The notes beneath the pieces were generated by a model. It had not been told where the DNA came from. It searched no databases and worked only from the letters and a program-made list of their open reading frames with translations. Both the position numbers and the translations under genes were made by a program. 64,000 nt of DNA. Origin: Paramesorhizobium leguminum. Lineage in GTDB: Bacteria; Pseudomonadota; Alphaproteobacteria; Rhizobiales; Rhizobiaceae. Positions 26,217-35,077 of the stretch are shown piece after piece. How positions within the stretch are numbered: position 1 is the first letter of the stretch; each line of letters opens with the position of its first letter. The stretch spans positions 172,777 to 236,776 of the forward strand of contig NZ_QJTF01000003.1 of assembly GCF_003217235.1 (NCBI RefSeq), in the 5' to 3' direction.

Positions 26217-26735
26217 TTAGCTGCTTTTTTTCTTCTTTTTCTTCGCAACCGGCTTTACCGCCGGCGGTGCATTGCGCTTGGCTGCCGCCGCTTCTTCGGC
26301 GGCGATCTGGTCGGCGCTCTTGGGCGAGGTATCGATAACCGAGCGCACCGAGCCGTTGGCGTTGACCGTGCAGAGCGCATCGCGCAGATCGACCTTCAGC
26401 ACCACCGCCGTATTGCCGCCGCCAGCCGAACGGGTATCGAGCGCCGAAATGGCGCTTTCCGGCATGAAATATTTGTCCGCCGCCGCCGTGACGCAGGCGC
26501 GGGCAAGCGCCGGATCGACATCGCCGCGCGAAAACGTCGGCAGGATGCTGGGCAACGGATTGAACGTTTTGGCAGGCGCTGCCGGCTTGGCCGCAACTGT
26601 CTTGGCGGCAGTCGCCTTGGCAGCAGGACCGACCGTGACAGGCACCGGCTTCTGCGAAACGGTCGAACAAGCCGCAAGCGGCGCCAGCATGGTTAGCAGA
26701 AGAATATGTGTCCCGGTCCGGACGTAAGCACGCAT
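26217..26735 (-). CDS. putative lipoprotein of unknown function
   Basis: 172 residues with a lipoprotein signal (LLTMLAPLAACS, Cys at about 23), an Ala/Lys/Pro-rich spacer to about residue 60, and a compact domain of about 75 residues (SRGDVDPALARACVTAAADKYF ... VLKVDLRDALCTV) with two cysteines that could form a disulfide. The C-terminal tail is Ala/Lys-rich and ends in six consecutive lysines and two serines. I do not recognise the family; conserved hypothetical lipoproteins of this shape are frequent in Brucellaceae. Confidence 0.75.
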   Translation of the reverse strand: MRAYVRTGTHILLLTMLAPLAACSTVSQKPVPVTVGPAAKATAAKTVAAKPAAPAKTFNPLPSILPTFSRGDVDPALARACVTAAADKYFMPESAISALDTRSAGGGNTAVVLKVDLRDALCTVNANGSVRSVIDTSPKSADQIAAEEAAAAKRNAPPAVKPVAKKKKKKSS

Positions 26736-26850
26736 GGCTTGAACCTCATGGAATATTGGATGGATCTAAGGCCGGAAACTATTCGCTTTTACCCGATTGT
26801 CGAGTGGCGTTATGGTCACAGCGAGCGAGAATTTCCACTCGCTCCACAAA

Positions 26851-27747
26851 CTATTTCACGCCTGTTCCCGCATGCGCGGCGAGCATCCAGTTAAGCACCC
26901 CGCGCCAGTCGGTCATCCGTATCGGCGTACCATGATTGCCTGTCTCGAACCGATGGAAACGGACAGGATACCCGGGGGCGGCCTTGCGGATGGCGCGGTA
27001 GAACGCCTCCTGCTTTTCCACCGCGAAAACTGGATCCCGGCTGCCATGACCGAAGTACACCGGAATTCGTCGTTTGAAGGCGGCCGAGGACAGGAAATCT
27101 TCGCTCCACAGCGAGCCGAGAAGAATGAGGCCGGAAAGCTGTTGCGCAACCGCCGGATCGCCGGCAAGTCGCCAGCACAGCGCGCCGCCGGCCGAGCCGC
27201 AGGCGACGATGACTGGGGCGTTCGGCGATAATGATTTCGCATAGGCGATCAATCCGGCAATTTCCGCCTCGCCTTTATCGGTGAAATCACTGAAATCCGG
27301 CGAGAGATAAAGGCCGCCGTTACGCGCCATCAAATTCTTCAGCCGGTTGAAATTTCCACCGAATGTATAGTCGTTCATGCCCTGCAGGCGGTTTCCGCCC
27401 TGCCCGTGGAGATAGACGACGACGATTGAGGCATCGCCTTTGACATTGCCCACGGCAAGCGTTTTCACCGGCCCCGCCGGTGTCGTAACGGTCAACTCTT
27501 CCTGCGTGCGCCGGACTTTAAGCGAGACATAGGCATCCTTGACGCGGCGCTCCGGCGTCGCATCGCGTCCGTTGATATCGCGCATCTCGGAATAATCGAC
27601 GACGAGATAATCGCCATTATCAGCCGTTTGCAGAATGCCCGGATAGGCGAAATAATCGTCCTTGTATGGGGCAAGTTGCGCCTGTGCCGTGGCAGGGAGG
27701 ATCATTAGGCACAGGGCTGCCAGAAATATCCGCAAACCGCGCTTCAC
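26851..27747 (-). CDS. secreted alpha/beta hydrolase
   Basis: 298 residues from GTG 27747, which has GGAG 6 nt upstream and begins a clear signal peptide (KRGLRIFLAALCLMILPATAQAQ-like, cut near residue 22). The fold is alpha/beta hydrolase: oxyanion strand VVVYLHGQGGNR, nucleophile elbow ACGSAGGALCW, an Asp in GHGSRDPVF and His in ETGNHGTP. This is likely a periplasmic esterase or phospholipase/carboxylesterase-like enzyme; the substrate is unknown. It lies 19 nt after the flavin reductase stop on the same strand. Confidence 0.82.
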   Translation of the reverse strand: MKRGLRIFLAALCLMILPATAQAQLAPYKDDYFAYPGILQTADNGDYLVVDYSEMRDINGRDATPERRVKDAYVSLKVRRTQEELTVTTPAGPVKTLAVGNVKGDASIVVVYLHGQGGNRLQGMNDYTFGGNFNRLKNLMARNGGLYLSPDFSDFTDKGEAEIAGLIAYAKSLSPNAPVIVACGSAGGALCWRLAGDPAVAQQLSGLILLGSLWSEDFLSSAAFKRRIPVYFGHGSRDPVFAVEKQEAFYRAIRKAAPGYPVRFHRFETGNHGTPIRMTDWRGVLNWMLAAHAGTGVK

Positions 27748-27766
27748 GCTTCTCTCCGAAACAGAA

Positions 27767-28315
27767 TCACAAATCCAGCGCATGGTAGCGGCGGTTGAGA
27801 TAGACCAGCGCCTGGTCCTGGTCCCCTATCCTGAGATCGAGCACCTCGCCAAACAGCACATGGTGCGTCGCGTGATCCTGCTGGCTGACGATGCGGCAAT
27901 CGAAAACGGCGAGCGCGTCTTTCAAAACCGGAGAGCCGCTTTCAAGCGTTTCCCATTCACCCAGCGCAAAGCGTTCGTCCTGCGAAAGCGGCAGCCGTCC
28001 GGAAAATGCTTCCGAAAGCGGCCTGTGTTTCGCTGCCAGCGTATTAATGGCAAAGACGCCGTTCTCCACGAAAAACCCGTTCTGTTCATGCTCACGCAAG
28101 AGGCAGATCAGCACCGTCGCCGGATTGTCCGAAACCGAGCAGGTGGCCGAAATCGTCACCCCACGTCTGCCCGCCGGGCCATCCGTCGTCGCCACATGCA
28201 CCGCACCGGCAAAATGGCTCATGGCGTCGCGATAGGATTGCGGATCGATCATGGGCGTCTTCAGCGTATCTTCCTTCACGTTGAGCACGATTTCACTTTC
28301 ATCAGTATGGGGCAT
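27767..28315 (-). CDS. flavin reductase (RutF/HpaC-like)
   Basis: Short-chain flavin reductase supplying reduced FMN to a monooxygenase: SYRDAMSHFAGAVHVATTDGPAGRRGVTISATCSVSDNPATVLICL and HHVLFGEVLDLRIGD are typical. The start is uncertain. ATG 28315 lies in a perfect 13-bp tandem duplication (28301-28326), where the upstream copy's ATG runs into a stop after eight codons; ATG 28252 (MIDPQSYRD) also fits homology. No partner oxygenase is adjacent. Confidence 0.82.
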   Translation of the reverse strand: MPHTDESEIVLNVKEDTLKTPMIDPQSYRDAMSHFAGAVHVATTDGPAGRRGVTISATCSVSDNPATVLICLLREHEQNGFFVENGVFAINTLAAKHRPLSEAFSGRLPLSQDERFALGEWETLESGSPVLKDALAVFDCRIVSQQDHATHHVLFGEVLDLRIGDQDQALVYLNRRYHALDL

Positions 28316-28419
28316 CAGTATGGGGCATGGATCACCCAAACATAAGGGTTTACGCGCGTTTGTACATGCGCCATTGCATGACCGCGCGGAAACCGCTACC
28401 CGCTTGGATGAGGTGGAAC

Positions 28420-28483
28420 GCATGATCTTATCCGAAAAGTCTGCAACTTTTTGCTGACGCTGACCTTCGGTTCGGGATCATGC
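28420..28483. repeat. GCATGATC/GATCATGC palindromic repeat
   Basis: Inverted copy of the element at 12647-12711: terminal GCATGATC and GATCATGC arms with the internal CCGAAAAG and GCAGCAAAAAGTT-type block shared. It lies between divergent flavin reductase and ABC binding-protein genes. Confidence 0.75.
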
Positions 28484-28517
28484 TTAAATAGAGATATTTG
28501 GGGACTAATATAACTGC

Positions 28518-29627
28518 ATGAAGCATTCTCTGCGTCCGCGCACGATATTGCTGGGCGTTGCCCTGTCTGTTCCGGCAGCCATTTGCGATGCCCGGGCCGA
28601 CATGCGCATCGGCGTCGCGACGCCGCTTTCCGGGCCATTCGCGTTGCTGGGGCAGCAATTGGCCGATGGCGCGCATATCGCGGCGACAAGCGCCGCGCCC
28701 ACGGGCCAAACGGTCACACCCATCATAATCGACGATAAATGCACGGCGGAGGGGGGCTCTGCGGCGGCAAGGACCTTCATCGAAGCCAAGGTACAGATCG
28801 TTGCAGGCTTTCTCTGCACCGAAGCGCTCGAGGCAGCCCTGCCGCAGCTTGCGGAAAAGAATATTCCAGTGGTGACGCCAGCCATTCGTGAACGTAACCT
28901 CACCGAGCGACGAGCCAAATCCCCCTTCCCCATATTCCGGCTCGCTTTGTCGAGTGAGCGGCAAGCCGCCAGCATCGGCGATATCCTTGGCCGCCTATGG
29001 CGAGACAAGCCATTCGCCATTCTGGATGACGGGACGATCCGTGGCCGCGAACTCGCCCATCATGTGCGCTTGGGGTTGGAGGCGAAGGGCCTGAAACCGG
29101 TTCTTGTGGAGACGTTTCGACCGGGCCTGGAAAATCAGGCCGCGCTGGCGGCGCTGCTCAAGCGCGCCGGCGCAAGCCAGGCCTTCATCGGCGGCGAGCG
29201 CGACGACGCGGCAGCGATTGCCGGCGCCACTGCCGCAATCGGCCATCCTGTGACGGTCATCGGCGACGAGGCATTGCGGGCTGTGCCGGGCACCATCGAT
29301 CTTGTCCCCGGCACATTGATGATCGCCATGCCGGAGGCAGAAACATTGCCTGAAGCGGCGGGCGCGCTTGCCGCCTTTCATGCGGCAGGCAGAGAGGCTG
29401 AGGGCTATGCCGTGCCGGGCTATGCGGCGCTTCAAATTGCCATGGAGGCCCTGGTGGCGGCGGCAGAACCCCAAGAACAGCCTGTCGCCGCCATGTTGCG
29501 CGGCAGGATGTTCAACACCGCGCTCGGCCCAATACGCTTTGACGCAAGCGGCTATCGCGGCGACAATCCCTACCGGCTGTTTCGCTATGACGGCACACGC
29601 TTCGTGCCCGAGAACCTGCCCAATTAA
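28518..29627 (+). CDS. ABC transporter substrate-binding protein (LivJ-like, type 1 periplasmic)
   Basis: Periplasmic binding protein of the branched-chain amino acid family: signal peptide (residues about 1-27), then MRIGVATPLSGPFALLGQQLADGAHIAA and a hinge-type two-lobed fold with EGYAVPGYAALQIAMEAL near the C-terminus. The 369-residue length is normal. No permease or ATPase genes follow, so it is an orphan receptor or works with a distant transporter. The ligand is not predictable. Confidence 0.85.
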   Translation: MKHSLRPRTILLGVALSVPAAICDARADMRIGVATPLSGPFALLGQQLADGAHIAATSAAPTGQTVTPIIIDDKCTAEGGSAAARTFIEAKVQIVAGFLCTEALEAALPQLAEKNIPVVTPAIRERNLTERRAKSPFPIFRLALSSERQAASIGDILGRLWRDKPFAILDDGTIRGRELAHHVRLGLEAKGLKPVLVETFRPGLENQAALAALLKRAGASQAFIGGERDDAAAIAGATAAIGHPVTVIGDEALRAVPGTIDLVPGTLMIAMPEAETLPEAAGALAAFHAAGREAEGYAVPGYAALQIAMEALVAAAEPQEQPVAAMLRGRMFNTALGPIRFDASGYRGDNPYRLFRYDGTRFVPENLPN

Positions 29628-29706
29628 CCCTCCCGCCAACATTTCCACTTAAAACCGCCTTATATATTTATACGGGCCATAGCGGGCAATTTGGGAGAAA
29701 TGCGAA

Positions 29707-30414
29707 ATGTCCACCGACAAGCAAACGGTCGAGAAAATTCAGGCCAGGAATCCCTATACGGACCCCACGAGCCTCGAATTCAAATTTCGCGCGCGCCGCT
29801 TCGCCAAAGTCCGCGAGCTGATCGAGGATGCGCTGGAAGAGCGCGGCGAAGCCCATATTCTCGACCTTGGCGGCACTGAAGGCTACTGGCTGATCGGTGA
29901 GGATTTCATCAACCAGCACAGGGGCCGCCTGAAAATCACGCTGGTCAATCTGGCGCAGGAAGTGAAACCGGTGGGGGACACCGCCCTCTTTACCTCGCTT
30001 GCCGGCGATGCCGCGAGCCCCGATCTTTTCCCCGGCGAGCAATTCGATCTGGTCCATTCCAATTCAGTGATCGAGCATGTCGGCGACTGGAGCCACATGA
30101 CCCAATTCGCCAACAACACCAAGCGCCTCGGCAAACGCTATTATATGCAGACGCCGAACTACTGGTTTCCCTACGAGCCGCACTTCCGCACCTTGGGCTT
30201 TCAATTTTTGCCGGAAAGCGCGCGCATCGCGCTTATCCAGCGCGTCGCCATGGGGTTCTTCCCGCGCATCGAGTCTTACGAAAAAGCGCGCGACATCATC
30301 AAACACCACAGCATCATTTCGACGCGCCAGGTGCGGCAGTTATTCAGTGGAGCCGAGATCACCCATGAGAAATTCATGGGTCTCAACAAATCCATCATCG
30401 CGATAAAACGATGA
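29707..30414 (+). CDS. class I SAM-dependent methyltransferase
   Basis: 235 residues with the SAM-binding motif HILDLGGTEGYWLIG and the later FDLVHSNSVIEHVGDW (motif IV region), in a family related to methyltransferase type 11/12. Strongly basic C-terminal region (IIKHHSIISTRQVRQLF). The substrate is unknown. It is preceded by an AT-rich promoter-like stretch and followed immediately by a GCATGATC palindrome, which may act in 3'-end formation. Confidence 0.82.
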   Translation: MSTDKQTVEKIQARNPYTDPTSLEFKFRARRFAKVRELIEDALEERGEAHILDLGGTEGYWLIGEDFINQHRGRLKITLVNLAQEVKPVGDTALFTSLAGDAASPDLFPGEQFDLVHSNSVIEHVGDWSHMTQFANNTKRLGKRYYMQTPNYWFPYEPHFRTLGFQFLPESARIALIQRVAMGFFPRIESYEKARDIIKHHSIISTRQVRQLFSGAEITHEKFMGLNKSIIAIKR

Positions 30415-30457
30415 GCATGATGCCAAAAAGATGTAGGCTTTTTGGATAAGATCATGC
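30415..30457. repeat. short GCATGAT/GATCATGC palindrome
   Basis: Starts on the base after the methyltransferase stop: GCATGATGCC, an AAAAAG ... CTTTTT stem, and terminal GATCATGC. Short member of the family at 12647, 28420 and 60427. Confidence 0.6.
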
Positions 30458-30485
30458 GCTAAAACAACAATTATTCGGAGCTTCC

Positions 30486-31160
30486 ATGCCTCGCCCCCTC
30501 ATCATTTCGCCCTCAATCCTCGCTTCCGATTTCGCAAAGCTCGGCCAGGAAGTCACCGACGTGCTGAAAGCCGGCGCGGACTGGATTCATATCGATGTCA
30601 TGGACGGGCATTTCGTGCCGAACATCACCTTCGGCCCGGATGTGGTGAAAGCGATAAGACCACTCACGGATGCCGTTTTCGACACGCATCTGATGATTGC
30701 CCCCTGCGACCCCTATCTCGAAGCCTTCGCCAAGGCCGGCTCCGATATTATCACCATTCATGCCGAAGCAGGCCCGCATCTGCACCGCTCGCTGCAGACG
30801 ATCCGCGCGCTGGGCAAGAAGGCCGGCGTCGCGCTCAACCCGGCAACACCAGAGGAAATGCTCGAATATGTGCTTGACGATATCGACCTGATCCTCGTCA
30901 TGACCGTCAACCCGGGCTTCGGTGGCCAGAAATTCATCCCCGCCATGCTGGAAAAGATCCGCCGTATCAAGGCGATGGTGGGCGATCGTCCGATCGATAT
31001 CGAGGTGGATGGCGGCATTACCGCCGAAACGGCGGGCGACGTCTACAAAGCTGGCGCCAACGCGCTTGTCGCAGGCTCAGCGATCTACAAGGGCGGCTCG
31101 GTCGAGAGCTACAAGGCCAATATCGACGCCATCCGCACGGCGGCACTGGGGAAGAGATAG
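30486..31160 (+). CDS. rpe: ribulose-phosphate 3-epimerase
   Basis: Interconverts ribulose-5-phosphate and xylulose-5-phosphate in the pentose phosphate pathway. TIM-barrel motifs: [59 protein letters not shown] and [11 protein letters not shown]. Length of 224 residues is normal. It lies upstream of purB, from which it is separated by a repeat and an operator-like palindrome, so the two are probably regulated separately. Confidence 0.95.
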   Translation: MPRPLIISPSILASDFAKLGQEVTDVLKAGADWIHIDVMDGHFVPNITFGPDVVKAIRPLTDAVFDTHLMIAPCDPYLEAFAKAGSDIITIHAEAGPHLHRSLQTIRALGKKAGVALNPATPEEMLEYVLDDIDLILVMTVNPGFGGQKFIPAMLEKIRRIKAMVGDRPIDIEVDGGITAETAGDVYKAGANALVAGSAIYKGGSVESYKANIDAIRTAALGKR

Positions 31161-31161
31161 T

Positions 31162-31282
31162 TTGCCCCTCACCCTTACCCTCTCCCCGCAAGCGGGGCGA
31201 GGGGGGCATAGACGTTGCCGCTTCGCCCGATTCCCCGTTCTTCACGGGGAGAAGGTGCCGGCAGGCGGATGAGGGGCAATTG
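31162..31282. repeat. C-rich mosaic repeat bounded by TTGCCCCTCA inverted ends
   Basis: About 120 nt between rpe and purB with perfect 10-bp terminal inverted repeats (31162-31171 and 31270-31279) and internal CCCCGC / GCGGGG and CCCCGT / ACGGGG hairpins. This looks like the intergenic mosaic repeats common in Rhizobiales. Confidence 0.65.
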
Positions 31283-31326
31283 CGATTTTCGCAATTCTAA
31301 TTGCGAAAATCGCAACATCTCTATAG
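31280..31326. promoter_or_regulatory. double palindrome overlapping the purB promoter region
   Basis: Two 15-bp dyads, TTGCGATTTTCGCAA (31280-31294) and TTGCGAAAATCGCAA (31301-31315), are reverse complements of each other and together make a perfect 17-bp inverted repeat with a 2-nt gap. A CTATAG -10-like box follows at 31321, placing the second dyad over the expected -35. It could be a repressor operator or simply a strong hairpin. Confidence 0.5.
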
Positions 31327-31359
31327 ACCGCGGCCAACAACCTTCAACAGGATGAACAT

Positions 31360-32664
31360 ATGATCCCGCGCTATTCGCGGCCGGAAATGGTCGCCATCTG
31401 GTCTCCCGAAACGAAGTTCCGCATCTGGTTCGAGATCGAGGCCCATGCCTGCGATGCGCTCGCCGCGCTTGGCGTCATCCCCCGGCAGGCGGCGAAGACG
31501 ATCTGGGAAAAGGGCGGCAATGCGACGTTCGATATCGCCCGCATCGATGAGATCGAGCGCGAGACCAAGCATGACGTCATCGCCTTCCTGACGCATCTGG
31601 CTGAATTCGTTGGCCCGGATGCGCGCTTCGTCCATCAGGGCATGACCTCGTCGGACGTGCTCGACACGACCTTCAACATCCAGCTCGTACGCGCCGCCGA
31701 TATCCTCCTCGCAGACATGGACCGGGTGCTGGCAGCGCTGAAGAAGCGCGCCTTCGAGCACAAGGACACGGTGCGCATCGGTCGCAGCCACGGCATTCAT
31801 GCCGAGCCGACGACGATGGGCCTCACCTTCGCGCGCTTCTATGCCGAGATGTCGCGGGGTCACGCCCGCCTCGTCGCCGCGCGGGCGGAGATTGCCACCG
31901 GCGCCATATCGGGCGCGGTCGGCACCTTCGCCAATATCGATCCGCGCGTCGAGGAATATGTCTGCGCCAAGCTGGGCCTCGAGCCGGAGCCGGTTTCCAC
32001 GCAGGTGATCCCGCGCGACCGCCACGCCATGTTCTTCGCCACGCTCGGCGTCATCGCCTCGTCCATCGAGAACGTCGCCATCGAAATCCGCCACATGCAG
32101 CGCACCGAGGTGCTGGAGGCGGAAGAATTCTTTTCGCCGGGACAGAAAGGCTCGTCGGCCATGCCGCACAAGCGCAACCCGGTCCTGACCGAAAACCTGA
32201 CCGGCCTCGCCCGTCTGGTGCGCATGTCCGTGACGCCCGCCATGGAAAATGTGGCGCTATGGCACGAGCGCGACATCTCGCATTCGAGCGTCGAGCGCGC
32301 CATCGGGCCGGATACCACCATCACCCTCGATTTCGCACTCAACCGTCTCGCCGGCGTGATCGAGAATCTGGTGATCTATCCAGAGAACATGCTCGCCAAC
32401 ATGAACAAGTTCCGTGGCTTGATCCACTCACAGCGCGTCCTGCTCGCGCTCACCCAGGCGGGCGTCAGCCGTGAGGACGCCTATCGGCTCGTCCAGCGCA
32501 ACGCCATGAAGGTGTGGGAACAGGGCAAGGATTTCCTTGAGGAGCTGCTCGCCGATCAGGATGTCCGCGCCGCGCTGTCGGAACAACAGCTCCGCGAGAA
32601 GTTCGATCTTGGTTATCACACCAAGCATGTCGATACGATCTTCCGGCGGGTATTTGGGAAATAG
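31360..32664 (+). CDS. purB: adenylosuccinate lyase
   Basis: Acts twice in purine synthesis, splitting SAICAR and adenylosuccinate with release of fumarate. Fumarase/aspartase-superfamily signatures: [35 protein letters not shown] and the flexible-loop [22 protein letters not shown]. The 434-residue length is normal. Its stop codon TAG overlaps the first unit of heptamer locus C. Confidence 0.96.
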   Translation: MIPRYSRPEMVAIWSPETKFRIWFEIEAHACDALAALGVIPRQAAKTIWEKGGNATFDIARIDEIERETKHDVIAFLTHLAEFVGPDARFVHQGMTSSDVLDTTFNIQLVRAADILLADMDRVLAALKKRAFEHKDTVRIGRSHGIHAEPTTMGLTFARFYAEMSRGHARLVAARAEIATGAISGAVGTFANIDPRVEEYVCAKLGLEPEPVSTQVIPRDRHAMFFATLGVIASSIENVAIEIRHMQRTEVLEAEEFFSPGQKGSSAMPHKRNPVLTENLTGLARLVRMSVTPAMENVALWHERDISHSSVERAIGPDTTITLDFALNRLAGVIENLVIYPENMLANMNKFRGLIHSQRVLLALTQAGVSREDAYRLVQRNAMKVWEQGKDFLEELLADQDVRAALSEQQLREKFDLGYHTKHVDTIFRRVFGK

Positions 32665-32760
32665 TGAGCGGTGAGCGGTGAGCGGTGAGCGGTGAGCGAA
32701 AGTTACATCACGAACCATTCTTCCGTCCACTGCTCACTGCCTCACTGTTCACCGCTCACT
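32664..32760. repeat. heptamer repeat junction, locus C
   Basis: Five GTGAGCG units leave the purB stop; after a 28-nt spacer, inverted units (CACTGCTCACTG, CCTCACTG, TTCACCGCTCACT) reach 32760 inside the 3' end of the convergent VOC gene. The repeat encodes that gene's last residues (VSGEQ and stop). Confidence 0.85.
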
Positions 32761-33545
32761 ACGATCACATTTCCCCAAGGGTCTTCCAGACTGCGTCCCT
32801 TGCCGCCTCGCATATCCTCCAGTTCCACCCATGCCAACCCTGCGCGGTCCTTGTCGCGCTTGCCGGCGCGGGGGCTTTGCCAGGAATTGACGGCGATGTG
32901 GTGATGGTATCCGCCGGATGAAAGAAACACCGCCCTGTCGCCATAGGTCTGCATGGTATCGAAACCAAGCTCCCGATGCCACCAACCTTCCGCTTCAGCC
33001 GCATCGCCGACGCGCAAATGCACATGGCCGATGACGGTGTTGTCAGGCGCGCCTTGCCACATCCGTCCGCCCAGATCGCGTAGAAGGGCGCCAACATCGA
33101 GCGCCTCGGTGGCCATGGCGATCGTCTCACCGTCCCATTGCCAGCTTGTCTGCGGCCGGTCGGCATAAATCTCGACGCCATTGCCTTCCGGATCGGTCAG
33201 GTAGATCGCCTCGCTGACCAGATGATCGGATGCGCCGGCAATGGATATGTGCCGGTCGATCGCCTGCCGCGCCCACCGCGCCAGATCGCCGCGCGACGGC
33301 AAAAGAAACGCTGTGTGATAGAGCCCGGCGCTGCGCGGATCGTCAGCCTTGGCGGCGGAAAACTGCTCGATCTCAATGAGTTCTCGTTCCCCTGCCCCAA
33401 GAACGATGGCGCTGCCCCGCCGCGCCATCTCTTTCAGACCGACGATATCCTGATAATAGGCAGCGAGGCTTTCGGCATCCCTGGCCTTAAGCCCGATCTT
33501 TGCCACCCGGACCGGCGTTGTCGCTGCAAAAGGTATATCGCTCAT
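32742..33545 (-). CDS. VOC family protein (two-domain glyoxalase/dioxygenase-like)
   Basis: 267 residues from ATG 33545 (GGAGG with a 5-nt spacer). Two vicinal-oxygen-chelate modules: residues about 10-130 (VAKIGLKARDAESLAAYYQDIVGLKE ... YHTAFLLPSR ... IYLTDPEGNGVEIYADRP) and about 165-267 (IGHVHLRVGDAAEAEGWWHRELGF ... YHHHIAVNSW). Metal ligands His and Glu are present, as in CatE/BphC-type catechol dioxygenases. An accessory gene between purB and purC. Its last five codons come from heptamer repeats, which suggests the original C-terminus was replaced. Confidence 0.85.
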   Translation of the reverse strand: MSDIPFAATTPVRVAKIGLKARDAESLAAYYQDIVGLKEMARRGSAIVLGAGERELIEIEQFSAAKADDPRSAGLYHTAFLLPSRGDLARWARQAIDRHISIAGASDHLVSEAIYLTDPEGNGVEIYADRPQTSWQWDGETIAMATEALDVGALLRDLGGRMWQGAPDNTVIGHVHLRVGDAAEAEGWWHRELGFDTMQTYGDRAVFLSSGGYHHHIAVNSWQSPRAGKRDKDRAGLAWVELEDMRGGKGRSLEDPWGNVIVVSGEQ

Positions 33546-33692
33546 CTTTGCCTCCAATCGTTCCGGCATAGATCGCCGTTGTACCGCTTTGGGGCAAGCC
33601 ACGTTTCGGCGAACAAGCTGTTCACGGATTGCGAAGTGCTGCTTGAAAAAGTGCGCGCTGTGCACTATAAATCTTGAGTGGGGGAAGTGGGG

Positions 33693-33920
33693 ATGCCGAC
33701 AATCGTTGAAATCGGGAATGTAAAAATTCAGGTTTTTCCAGATGATCATAACCCTCCCCACTTTCACGTGGTGACGCCGGACTCGGAAGCGGTGTTCCGC
33801 ATCGCGGATTTTCAGCGCCTTGCGGGTCAAGTAGACCGTCGCGCTTTACATAAGGCTCTTGCGTGGGCTCGTCTTAATAGAAAGGTTTTGGAAGATGAAT
33901 GGAACCGTCTCAATTCCTGA
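33693..33920 (+). CDS. DUF4160 domain-containing protein
   Basis: 75 residues, nearly the whole being a DUF4160 domain: MPTIVEIGNVKIQVFPDDHNPPHFHV, then a short helix-rich end (LHKALAWARLNRKVLEDEWNRL). Such proteins are usually next to a DUF2442 protein, as here, where the genes overlap by 26 nt. The function of the pair is unknown; a toxin-antitoxin or nucleic-acid role has only been suggested by gene pairing. AT-richer than its neighbours, consistent with an acquired cassette. Confidence 0.8.
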   Translation: MPTIVEIGNVKIQVFPDDHNPPHFHVVTPDSEAVFRIADFQRLAGQVDRRALHKALAWARLNRKVLEDEWNRLNS

Positions 33921-34392
33921 AGACTACGATGAGAATGAAATCATCTCCGTTGGCGCCCCGCTTCCCCGGATCAGGGAAGCGATTCCTTTGGACGGCCGCA
34001 AAATCCAGGTTACTTTCGATGATGGGCATACCAAGACCATTGATCTCGCGCCCGCTTTGGGAAGCCGACGCTACTTCATTCCATTGCGGGACAATGATGA
34101 ATTGTTCCGCTCGTTCAAAATAGCGGATTACCGAAACGCGATCGAGTGGAGCGACGATCTTGATTTCTCTGCGATGGGGCTTGATGCGCTCCCACCCGTG
34201 GATTTCAGCAATGAAGATTTTCGTAATGCAATGGACGAAATGCGGATGACGCTGGATGGCATGGCCTCCATGCTGGATATTTCCCGTCGTCTGGTTGCCG
34301 ACTATCGAAAAGCCAAACCAATTCCGCGCCATATCGGCTTTGCAACCCGCTATTTGGTAGAGTACTACCGGAAAAAATCGCGCTTCAGCTAA
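33895..34392 (+). CDS. DUF2442 protein with C-terminal helix-turn-helix
   Basis: 165 residues from ATG 33895. The N-terminal half is DUF2442-like (IQVTFDDGHTKTIDLAPALGSRRYFIPLRDNDELFRSFKI, AIEWSDDLDFSAMGLDAL). The last 50 residues read as a helix-turn-helix of the XRE/antitoxin kind (MASMLDISRRLVADYRKAKPIPRHIGFATRYL). That gives the layout of a DNA-binding regulator or antitoxin paired with the small DUF4160 protein. Start choice: the ATG follows GAAGA; an earlier in-frame start at 33859 lacks a ribosome site. Confidence 0.78.
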   Translation: MNGTVSIPEDYDENEIISVGAPLPRIREAIPLDGRKIQVTFDDGHTKTIDLAPALGSRRYFIPLRDNDELFRSFKIADYRNAIEWSDDLDFSAMGLDALPPVDFSNEDFRNAMDEMRMTLDGMASMLDISRRLVADYRKAKPIPRHIGFATRYLVEYYRKKSRFS

Positions 34393-34401
34393 AGAGATAA
34401 G

Positions 34402-34950
34402 ATGAAAGTTCAGGATACCGATATCCTCATCATTCCCGGCTACACCAATTCCGGCCCGGACCATTGGCAGAGCCGGTGGCAGGCGAAGCTTTCGACCGCG
34501 CGGCGGGTCGAGCAGGCGGAATGGACCAAGCCGGTGCGCGAGGACTGGGTGGCGGAGGTCGTCAAGGCGGCCAATGAAGCGACGAAGCCCGTTGTCCTCG
34601 TCGCCCATTCGCTGGGCGTCGCCGCAGCGGTCCACGCGCTGCCTGAGATAAAGGACAAGGTGAAGGGCGCCTTCTTCGTCGCGCCTCCCGATGTCGCCGA
34701 TCCCGCGATCAGGCCACGCCATTTGATGACATTCGGCCCTTACCCGCGCGATCCGTTGCCCTTCCCTTCGATCACAGTTGCCAGCCGCAACGACCCCTTC
34801 TGCCGCTATGAAGTGGCCGACGAGATCGCCGGTGCCTGGGGCTCATTCCTGATCGATGCGGGCGAAGCCGGCCACATCAACAGCGAATCCGGCCATGGTC
34901 CCTGGCCGGAAGGCTCGATGGTTTTTGCGCAGTTTCTGTCGAAGCTTTAA
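34402..34950 (+). CDS. RBBP9/YdeN family serine hydrolase
   Basis: 182-residue small alpha/beta hydrolase. Signatures: IIPGYTNSGPDHWQSRWQ, the nucleophile elbow VAHSLGVAAAV, Asp in ASRNDPFC and His in GEAGHINSESGHGPWPEG. Substrate unknown. Nine nt after the DUF2442 gene, so it may be cotranscribed with that pair, but GC and codon use look chromosomal. Followed directly by heptamer locus D. Confidence 0.88.
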   Translation: MKVQDTDILIIPGYTNSGPDHWQSRWQAKLSTARRVEQAEWTKPVREDWVAEVVKAANEATKPVVLVAHSLGVAAAVHALPEIKDKVKGAFFVAPPDVADPAIRPRHLMTFGPYPRDPLPFPSITVASRNDPFCRYEVADEIAGAWGSFLIDAGEAGHINSESGHGPWPEGSMVFAQFLSKL

Positions 34951-34951
34951 T

Positions 34952-35073
34952 AGTGAGCAGTGAGCAGTAAGCAGTAAGCAGTAAGCAGTAAGCAGTAAAA
35001 GTTATAAGTAGTCAGGTAGAGGAAAAGAGATATTTTCTATCTTGCTCACTGCTCACCGCCTCACTGCTCACCG
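34952..35073. repeat. heptamer repeat junction, locus D
   Basis: Rightward GTGAGCA and GTAAGCA units (about six, 34953-34996), an AT-rich centre, then inverted TGCTCAC-type units (35043-35072) next to the convergent DUF1476 stop. The unit has drifted to GTAAGCA in a block, indicating expansion by local duplication. Confidence 0.85.
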
Positions 35074-35077
35074 ATTT

